64,000 bases of DNA from Aulostomus chinensis. Its lineage: Eukaryota > Chordata > Actinopteri > Syngnathiformes > Aulostomidae. The stretch is taken from NCBI GenBank assembly GCA_037954235.1, contig JBBMOA010000017.1, forward strand, positions 466,001 through 530,000, given 5' to 3'. Positions 57,436-64,000 of the stretch are shown here, one piece after another (the first letter of the stretch is position 1; the number at the start of each line of letters is the position of its first letter). Under the pieces are notes generated by a model. The model saw nothing but the letters and a program-made list of their open reading frames with translations, was not told the DNA's origin and made no database searches. The position numbers and the translations under genes were made by a program.

Positions 57436-57623
57436 GGATAATTGTATGGGGGGGCATGTTGCTCTGCCCGGCCCCTGGTCTGCTGAGTCCGGCCCTGCAC
57501 TAAGTCAAACAGAGGAAAGTGCACCGCCACGCTGCCTTTGTTGGCTGAAACGTGATTCCAGAGATGGGGTTTATTTAATAATCTGCCTTTCTGCTTGTGT
57601 CATTCTAGGCTGCAAATAATCCT

Positions 57624-57701
<78 letters not shown>

Positions 57702-57791
57702 CCTCCCCCTCCCACCCTCTCTCTCCCTCCCTCCCTCTCGCTGCCTCTCGGCTGCCAGCAGCGAGGACTCTCCGCTCCTCGGCTGAGCATC
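57436..57791 (+). promoter_or_regulatory. Probable gabrr2 promoter/5'UTR region with (CT)n tract
   Basis: Upstream of the gabrr2 start there is a (CT)n tract (57,629-57,686), then CTAT repeats and a C/T-rich stretch (CCCTCCCCCTCCCACCC), then GC-richer sequence up to the coding start. No TATA box is evident. Pyrimidine-rich tracts this close to a neuronal receptor start may be part of the promoter or 5'UTR, but the transcription start cannot be read from the sequence. Confidence 0.4.
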
Positions 57792-57887
57792 ATGCGCTGC
57801 CGGCTGCGCCCTGCTGGAATGAACCGACTCCTGGGTGTTTTCAAGGGACTCACCGGCGGATCCACGTCGTCAGGATGCCTGATCTGA
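57792..57887 (+). promoter_or_regulatory. Upstream ORF overlapping the gabrr2 start codon
   Basis: An ATG at 57,792 opens a 31-codon frame (MRCRLRPAGMNRLLGVF...) that stops with TGA at 57,885-57,887, 13 bp inside the gabrr2 coding frame and in a different frame. An overlapping uORF of this kind would reduce initiation at the main ATG if the transcript starts upstream of 57,792. It has no recognisable product. Confidence 0.5.
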
Positions 57888-57996
57888 CCAAACCTCTGAT
57901 CCTCCTTCTGTTTCTGGCCGTTACCGGCGAGTGCCGTAAGCAAGGCTCGCGGGTGCGGAGATGGACCGGAGCCGTGGAGACGCAGAAACATGGAAC
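57875..57996 (+). CDS. gabrr2: gabrr2 first coding exon (GABA receptor rho-2 subunit)
   Basis: Rho subunits form homo- or heteropentameric GABA-gated chloride channels, mainly in retina, and belong to the Cys-loop receptor family. The exon encodes MPDLTKPLILLLFLAVTGEC, a signal peptide (hydrophobic core at about residues 7-17), then RKQGSRVRRWTGAVETQK. The human rho-2 precursor begins MPYFTRLILFLFCLMVLVES and continues RKPKRKRWTGQVE, so the signal peptide, the basic patch and the RWTG.VE motif all match. The exon ends GGAAC|GTAAGT in phase 2. The remaining exons, with the ligand-binding and membrane domains, are not in the window. The start fits the family and lies head to head with ankrd6, as expected from human synteny. 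Confidence 0.85.
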
Positions 57997-58262
57997 GTAA
58001 GTGAATGATACCGAGACGCGCGCCTGGTGAAAGATCCTGACCGCTGCTGGACGCTGGAGTTAGAGGCTCAAGTTTATGATGGTTGAGATGGGGAGAGTCC
58101 ACTGGGTCTTCAGCTGCTTGGGTTCCGGAGGACGAGTCTGAGTCCACACAAGTTTGGTTTAAGTGCAACGGTGTGATGATGTCATTCAGTCAGAGGTCAG
58201 GTGGTTTCTGGGAGATTACAGGTGAGACTACAGGTGCAGACTGACACTGAACAGGAAGTTCA

Positions 58263-58265
<3 letters not shown>

Positions 58266-58327
<62 letters not shown>

Positions 58328-58661
58328 CTTGTACTTGCTACAAAGTGAGGACTAGAATGCCTATTTAACCAACAGAGTGAGGACATTTTAGCCGGTCCTC
58401 ACATCTTCAAAGGGCTGCTTGAAGGTCAAGACTTGGTTTTAGGGTCAAGGTTAGAATCAGGTTCTGTTAGGTTTAGGGTCAAGGTTAGAATCAGGTTCTG
58501 GTTAGGTTTAGGGTCAAGTTTAGGGTCAAGTTTAGGGCCAGGTTCTGGCGTGTTTTGGGTCAAGGTCAGGGGTCAGGCAGTCAGTTGAGATGGTTGGGGT
58601 TGGGGGCAGGGGCTAGGGAATGTATTACGTGAAAGTCCTCACAAAGGTATAAGTACAAGGA

Positions 58662-58726
<65 letters not shown>
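58266..58726. repeat. GT-flanked MITE-like repeat with inverted ends
   Basis: (GT)n at 58,266-58,326 is followed by TTCTTGTACTTGCTACAAAG then GTGAGGAC. Near the right end, GTCCTCACAAAGG then TATAAGTACAAGGA precedes a second (GT)n/(GC)n tract at 58,663-58,726. The two ends are complementary (GTACTTG..ACAAAGTGAGGAC against GTCCTCACAAAGG..AAGTAC). Between them are four or so direct copies of GGTTTAGGGTCAAG/GGTTAGAATCAGG. This arrangement is a common fish repeat. Confidence 0.7.
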
Positions 58727-58728
<2 letters not shown>

Positions 58729-59261
58729 AAAGACAGCTGTGGTGTGCCTTGCCATCATGATGCTTCAGCACTTTCACTCATCGCTGAACCTAAACTTGAT
58801 CTCATCTATTAAAACCAGAAATCTTGTGGACTGTCATTCGTTTAAGTCAGCAAACGTTCATCTGATCAGTGATTGACTGAGCCTGCAGGTTGCTGGTTCC
58901 TGGAAGAGGTGCAGTACTGAGTCTGAAGGTCTGAGGGGTCTAATGGTCTGAGGGGGCTGAGGGGTCTGAAGGCAAAAGGCAAGGCAGTTTTCTTTGTAGC
59001 CTGTTTTCCCCTCCAGTTTGTCTCCAGGCTTCATGGCATCATAACAACATCCTCTGCCCTCAGAGCCTCACATCGACTGAGGAGAAACTCCATAGAAAAC
59101 CTTGAACAGGGAAAAATGGGAGAAACCTCAGGGTGAGGAGGGGAGGAGGATCCCTCACCAGGAGGGACAGACGTGCAGGAGATGTTGGTACAGACAAGAA
59201 AACAGTTTATAACACAGAATGTAGGAAACATGGAAATGTTAATAACAGTTGAAGAAGGAAG

Positions 59262-59950
59262 CTTCTGGAAGGGGAGGCAGGGAGAGCAAGCCAGCTTGAT
59301 GGGGGACTGGATGGTAGACTGGTTCATGGAAGGGGAGGCAGGGAGAGCAAGCCAGCTTGATGGGGGACTGGATGGTAGACTGGTTCATGGAAGGGGAGGC
59401 AGGGAGAGCAAGCCAGCTTGATGGGGGACTGGATGGTAGACTGGTTCATGGGAGGGGAGGCAGGGAGAGCAAGCCAGCTTGATGGGGGACTGGATGGTAG
59501 ACTGGTTCATAGAAGGGGAGGCAGGGAGAGCAAGCCAGCTTGATGGGGGACTGGATGGTAGACTGGTTCATGGGAGGGGAGGCAGGGAGAGCAAGCCAGC
59601 TTGATGGGGGACTGGATGGTAGACTGGTTCATGGGAGGGGAGGCAGGGAGAGCAAGCCAGCTTGATGGGGGACTGGATGGTAGACTGGTTCATGGAAGGG
59701 GAGGCAGGGAGAGCAAGCCAGCTTGATGGGGGACTGGATGGTAGACTGGTTCATGGGAGGGGAGGCAGGGAGAGCAAGCCAGCTTGATGGGGGACTGGAT
59801 GGTAGACTGGTTCATGAGAGGGGAGGCAGGGAGAGCAAGCCAGCTTGATGGGGGACTGGATGGTAGATTGGTTCATGGGAGGGGAGGCAGGGAGAGCAAG
59901 CCAGCTTGATGGGGGACTGGATGGTAGACTGGTTCATGGGAGGGGAGGGG
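59262..59950. repeat. 61-bp minisatellite, about 11 copies
   Basis: Eleven tandem units of 61 bp containing GGGAGAGCAAGCCAGCTTGA and ACTGGATGGTAGACTGGTTC. Variation is limited to GAAGGGG/GGAGGGG/GAGAGGG at the unit start and single substitutions, so the array is young or homogenised. Part reads open on the plus strand, but 61 bp shifts frame every unit; it is not a gene. Confidence 0.96.
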
Positions 59951-60430
59951 AGGGGAACTTGCATTCAAAGTTTTGCGTCGAGGGAACGCGTTGCTCTGCA
60001 ATTCACCGCTAAGCCACTAAGGGGGTGTGGCTGTGTCTTTGTATGGTTTCGGGTGTTTCACGATATCTCCCTCCACGAATTGTTTGCCATTTGTCAGTCT
60101 TTATAGTGCCTTGAAGAGGAGTTGTAACGGTGGTCATATTTGCGGACCTCATCAATAACCCTTTCTTTGTCTTGGTCCATTTTTGCGTGTAGCTCTCACC
60201 ACAGAAACTTTTAAAATGGCGGTGTTGTTGTGCTGAACCAGAAATGACGTTCTGAGTGGACCAATCACAGTCCTTGATATTCACGTCATGATGCAGCAAC
60301 ACGACACGTAGTCAGGATTTTTTGGAGGTGCACATCAGGCTACGGCGTAGGGGTCTGCGTCGACGGCGTAGGTACGGTGTCGCTGCGACGCAGAAGCACT
60401 ATACAAGCTTAAGCCTGTAGCAGCACAGCT
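59951..60430. repeat. Possible MITE-like sequence
   Basis: The right part (GCACATCAGGCTACGGCG, TAGGGGTCTGCGTCGACGGC, TACGGTGTCGCTGCGACGC) resembles the ends of fish Harbinger-type MITEs, and the left part has GCGTCGAGGGAACGCG. I could not define matching terminal repeats or a target duplication. Confidence 0.3.
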
Positions 60431-60439
60431 ATCAATGGT

Positions 60440-60610
60440 TCAGAGCTACTTGAACCAGTCCTGACTGAAGGCTCTGTCATAAAGGAAAGTCTTAAGCCTG
60501 GACTTAAAAGTAGTCAGAGTGTCTGCCTCTCTGACCCATGGAGAGATGCTGGTTCCACAGCAGAGGAACCGGTACCTGAAGGCTCTACCTCCCAGAAGGG
60601 TCTTAGGAGT
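60440..60610 (-). pseudogene. LINE ORF2 tail fragment
   Basis: The minus strand encodes WVREADTLTTFKSRLKTFLY then DRAFSQDWF, the usual C-terminal tail of fish CR1-group LINEs. The rest of the element is absent. Confidence 0.65.
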
Positions 60611-61204
60611 CTGAGGGTCTGATGGTGTAAGGGGGCTGAGGGTCTTATGGTCTGGTGGTCTGATTATCTGAGGGGTCTGAGGATTCTGAAGGTCAGATGG
60701 TCTGAGGGTGGACATGTAAACGTGTTGTGATATCTGACGTGATTTTCCTGAAGTCATGTCATCCTCACTATGCAGTAGGAGGCGCTGTTGAGCTCCTTGA
60801 GGAGACTACTTCATATTTAGTTCCAGAACCAATTCAAGTAGAAGACTCAGAAACCAGCAGATGGATGGATGCTGAGGTGCTGCACTGGGCAGAGGAGGTG
60901 TGGGGGGGGGGGGGGTCTCTGGAGGTCCAGAGACTACAGGAGGACCAGAACTGTTTGGTAGCTTGATAATTGACAATCAGAGAAAATGTATGAGGAGAGG
61001 GAGAAAAAAAAAAGTAAAACAAAAATACAGTAAGATTTTATTCTTGAAACTCCTCTAAAATCTATTCGTCTAATCTTTTTATGAGAAAATGATTTTTCAT
61101 GAAAATAAGGGATGGATTCACTTACGAGGAAACATGTATTTTTGACAAACTTTTATGTATGTTTTCTTAAGATTTATAACCCTCAAAGGTGTATTTGATG
61201 AAAA

Positions 61205-61742
61205 TATAAAGCCAGCAGCCTGAAGTCAGCAAGCTATCATTGGCAGACTAAAGCCAGTGGGCTAAAGTCAGCGGGCTAAAGGCAGCAGGCTAAAGGCAGC
61301 AGGCTAAAGGCAGCGGGCTAAAGGCAGCGGGCTAAAGGCAGCGGGCTAAAGGCAGCAGGCTAAAGGCTAAAGTCAGCGGGCTAAAGGCAGCGGGCTAAAG
61401 GCAGCAGGCTAAAGGCTAAAGTCAGCGGGCTAAAGGCAGCGGGCTGAAGTCAGCGGGCTAAAGGCAGCAGGCTAAAGGCTAAAGTCAGCAGGCTAAAGTC
61501 AGCGGGCTAAAGGCAGCGGGCTAAAGGAAGCGGGCTAAAGTCTGCAGGCTAAAGGCAGCGGGCTAAAGGCTAAAGTCAGCAGGTTAAAGGCAGTAGGCTA
61601 AAGTCAGCGGGCTAAAGGCAGCGGGCTAAAGGCTAAAGGCAGCGGGCTAAAGGCAGCGGGCTAAAGGCAGCGGGCTAAAGGCTAAAGGCAGTGGGCTAAA
61701 GGCAGTAGGCTAAAGGCTAAAGTCAGCAGGCTAAAGGCAGGC
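61205..61742. repeat. 15-bp minisatellite (GCTAAAGGCAGCGGG)
   Basis: About 35 tandem units of 15 bp, with variants GTCAGC, GCAGCAGG and inserted AGGCTAAAG pieces. It lies in gabrr2 intron 1. Confidence 0.95.
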
Positions 61743-62494
61743 CCTTCAAGCTGAGGAGGAGTAACTCCATTTTACCTCTGTCCTTATCTTTCTCGATTCC
61801 ACCTTTCACTGCTTTGGTGTTTTAGGGATGGTCTGCATATTCAGGGGATTGGGGGAGATGGCGGTGTTATGGTTTGTGATTGACTGATAAGAAGCAGCTG
61901 CAACAGAGCTGTGGTCAGGTGAGCCTGATGAAGAATGCAGTGCAGGTGTGTAGCCAGACAACAAATGTTTTTGGAGATTGTGTTTTGGGAATGATTGGCA
62001 TTCCAGAGGTCACCCGTCTCCCTGGGATCAGTTTACCGACAGGAGCAAATCAGCTCCCTCCACTCTTTTCACTACCTGACATGAGACAAGTACAGCTGCT
62101 ATTTGAGCATCAACCACACAGAGACTCACACAAACCAGTTCTTCTCAATTTTCACTTACAACCTCCAGAGGCCAGACGGCAAGCATATAAAATAGGAAAT
62201 TGTAAAGTGATGGAAAACAGGGGGGGTCTCTTCACCAGATAGTATGGTCTGGAGACTCAGCTCCTCGGGGCAGCTTCACCATGTCGGGACAATCAGTCCT
62301 GCTGACCTCGCACTGCACCTCACTGGAGAGCTGATATGTTTCTAGAAGAATTCATGGATGTGATTTACAGACCAACAGTCGTATGTACCGACTGATTCTC
62401 TGGTAGCCAGACTGCACATCTGAGATCTGGATTCATATGCTGAGCGTTTGGTCCCTGTTACAACCCTGGCAGCAGTGTTCTGGATCATCTGGAT

Positions 62495-63210
62495 CCATCT
62501 TTTTTTTTTTCTTCCCCAGCAGCAGTGTGAATGTTCCTGGTGCCTTGTTGTGCTGAAGCAGTTTTCCTCTGATGGTGATAGGAGGAGTTTATCAGACTCC
62601 TCCTATCACCATCAGTGTTTAACTGTATTTGGAATGGTCTTGGTTCATTGATAAAGCTACCGGACTGAGGTCAGCCGTGCATAGACAGAGAGAACAGGGA
62701 CATTATGGGAAGGGGGGAGGCAGAAACAACTAAAGCAAAAAAACAACAGCAACAACAATAACAACCGAAAAAAAGAAAAACAGTGGTTGCAGGATTTCCA
62801 ATGCAAATTTACCATCGTCCATCCATCGTCATCTACCGCTTATTCCTTACTAGTAAGGGTCGCGGGGGGTGGAGCCTATCCCAGCATCTACGGGCGAGAG
62901 GCGGGGTTCACCCTGGACAGGTCACCAGTCCATCGCAGGGCCAACACACAGAGACAAACAACCATTCACACTCACATTCACACCTACGGTCAATTTAGAG
63001 GATCAATCAGCCTCGTCCCCAATTGCATGTCTTTGGACTGTGGAGGAAGCTGGAGTACCAGAGAGAACCCAGCAGGAACAGGGAGAACATGGAGACTCAC
63101 CCAGAAAGATCCCGCGCCCGAGCCAGGACTCGAACCCAGAACCTTCTTGCTGTGAGGCCACAGTGCTGACCACTGCACCACCAAATTTACCATCTTGTTT
63201 AATATAATTT
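62495..63210 (-). mobile_element. L1 3'UTR fragment, second copy, with the same nested SINE-like repeat
   Basis: Homologous along its length to 20,620-21,330: both share TGCCTTGTTGT.CTGAAGCAG, CATTGAT.AAGCTACCGGAC, the AACAACAATAACAAC tract, GGTTGCAGGATTTCCAATGC, the SINE-like insertion (62,818-63,183) at the same point, and the closing TTTAATATAATTT. Homology stops near 63,210. A perfect 20-bp inverted repeat (62,569-62,615) is near its 3' end. The strand is given as that of the L1. Confidence 0.8.
62569..62615. repeat. Perfect 20-bp inverted repeat with a 7-nt loop
   Basis: CTGATGGTGATAGGAGGAGT, loop TTATCAG, then the exact complement ACTCCTCCTATCACCATCAG. It lies just past the L1-like 3' end. 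At the paralogous site (about 20,693-20,733) the arms are only partly complementary. Confidence 0.95.
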
Positions 63211-63524
63211 TGAAATAAATGTCTGAGTGTGTGATTGTGTATCAGTTGTGCACTACGTGTGTGTATGTGTGTGTATGTGTGTGCTACGGTTTGTCTTGGA
63301 TGCTGTGGGTAGCTGACTGTAGCTGATGTGGGGGACCAGAACAACACGCCCCCGGTCCAGGATAGCAGGCCGATCAGGACCAAGCCACCGGGACACCCAG
63401 AAACCCCCAGAACACAGGGAGCCCCAGGCCAGCTCCTGTGTTGGATGATGTTGTGCGCATGGTAAACTTTGTAAAGTAACAACCTGAGAAAAGTCGTATA
63501 TTTATATCTTTGTGTGAGGAAATG

Positions 63525-64000
63525 GGGGGCGGAGCTTAAAGCCTTGCTGTTTCATCCGGAGGTCCGATGGTCACATGGCAAGGTGCTGGCCCATGGCCAT
63601 GAACTGTGGGAGAATAAGTGTTCCTGACAAATGAGGTCCGATTACACAAAGCTGCTTGCCAGTGACAAGTGATGTGCAAGGTTGGCATACCTGGCAGGTA
63701 TTTTTCATCTTCTAAATGAACTGAAGACAGCAGTGTGAGGCCGAAATGAAAACCCGCTTTCAAGTACAGACAAAATAAATGGATTCCGTTCAGAGGTGCA
63801 CCTTTGGCAACAACATGTGGAAAGTGGCAACCTTGGAGTGTTCCCACTCACCAGGAAATGGCAAGATGTTACCACTGCTGCATTGTGTGAGGGAAAAGTT
63901 AAACATCTGAAAACTCTTGAGGAGAAGATGCCATTTTATTTCTCTTCAGCCTTCACCGAATGCCTTGACGGGGTCAGGGACCCACGGAGCTCAGCATCAG
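63525..64000 (+). pseudogene. ZBED5/hAT-type transposase fragment, runs off the edge
   Basis: In plus frames broken by several stops and shifts one reads ELKALLFHPEVRWSHGKVL, then HELWENK, SDYTKLLASD, CARLAYLAGIFHLLNEL, LSSTDKINGFRSEVHLWQQ, HVESGNLGVFPL and HLKTLEEKMPFYFSSAF. This matches the middle of the ZBED5/FAM200/SCAND3-like hAT-derived proteins (usual motifs: HTEVRWLS.GKVL, CAKLAYLADIF, L..SDKI.AF). At least three disruptions show it is an inactive copy. It continues past base 64,000. Confidence 0.75.

Larger units (their letters stand above)
57997..63520 (+). other. gabrr2 intron 1 (start), with repeats
   Basis: After the donor at 57,997 no second exon with the expected LLRVDEHDFSMRP motif is found before 64,000, so intron 1 is at least 6 kb. 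It holds the arrays and elements listed separately. Stretches with nothing recognisable: 57,997-58,265, 58,730-59,260 and 61,745-62,494. Confidence 0.6.

Noticed and set aside
56382..57530. 340-380-codon Ile/His/Pro/Ser frames on the minus strand
   Set aside because: Direct translation of the GGAT/GGATGATG minisatellite.
57689..58168. 159-codon minus frame opposite gabrr2 exon 1
   Set aside because: It is the antisense of the GC-rich first exon and promoter, with no domain. The plus-strand exon has clear homology and a good donor.
59262..59950. Regular 61-bp repeat that might look like a CRISPR array
   Set aside because: There is no repeat-spacer alternation; the whole unit repeats. The context is an intron of a vertebrate gene, with no cas genes.

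Overview
This window is nuclear DNA from a teleost fish. The evidence is intron-containing vertebrate genes with GT/AG splice sites, a dense and layered set of fish-type retrotransposons and DNA transposons, (GT)n and (GGAT)n microsatellites, and the pairing of ankrd6 with gabrr2, which are also close neighbours on human chromosome 6q15. I saw no rRNA, tRNA, CRISPR array or bacterial-type operon. The species cannot be named from the sequence.

Two host genes can be recognised. (1) ankrd6 (diversin, a Wnt/planar cell polarity adaptor) runs on the minus strand from about 40.48 kb leftwards. Eleven exons are visible: six carry ankyrin repeats (37.95-40.48 kb) and five encode the C-terminal half (34.4, 33.6, 13.6, 11.6 and 10.6 kb). 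The 5' exons were not found, and the last exon(s) must lie left of base 1. (2) gabrr2 (GABA-A/rho-2 receptor subunit) starts on the plus strand at 57,875 with its signal-peptide exon; the rest is beyond the right edge. The genes are head to head, as in human.

Layout. 1-10,030: a satellite of roughly 50-bp units with a 1,436-bp higher-order period, lying inside an ankrd6 intron. 10.4-13.7 kb: three ankrd6 exons and an old LINE relic. 13.86-19.9 kb: a decayed CR1-group LINE cut in two by a complete-looking hAT element (15,293-18,078, TIRs and 8-bp TSD), which itself holds a 70-bp minisatellite. 20.1-24 kb: a LINE RT relic and a 5'-truncated L1 whose 3'UTR carries a nested SINE-like repeat. 24-30.3 kb: a broken zinc-finger plus DDE-transposase gene, interrupted by an L2-type LINE with a long RT reading frame and truncated by another SINE-like copy. 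30.9-42.6 kb: mostly unassigned intronic sequence, the ankrd6 exons, a solo LTR with TSD, and a second LINE 3'UTR copy. 42.66-48.71 kb: a hexanucleotide satellite with a 2,431-bp duplication. 48.7-57.4 kb: GGAT-type arrays, microsatellites, and a pair of 1.4-1.5-kb inverted repeats made of LINE and SINE-like pieces. 57.6-64 kb: gabrr2 promoter, exon 1 and intron 1, with two minisatellites, a GT-flanked MITE-like repeat, a second L1 3'UTR copy and a ZBED5/hAT-like transposase relic at the right edge.

I did not find a new multi-gene system. The notable content is architectural: very large satellites in or beside a developmental gene, TE-in-TE nesting that can be ordered in time, and a large inverted duplication. 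Most long open frames in the window (poly-Lys/Asn, poly-Ser/Tyr, poly-Leu/Phe) are artefacts of simple repeats and are not listed as genes.
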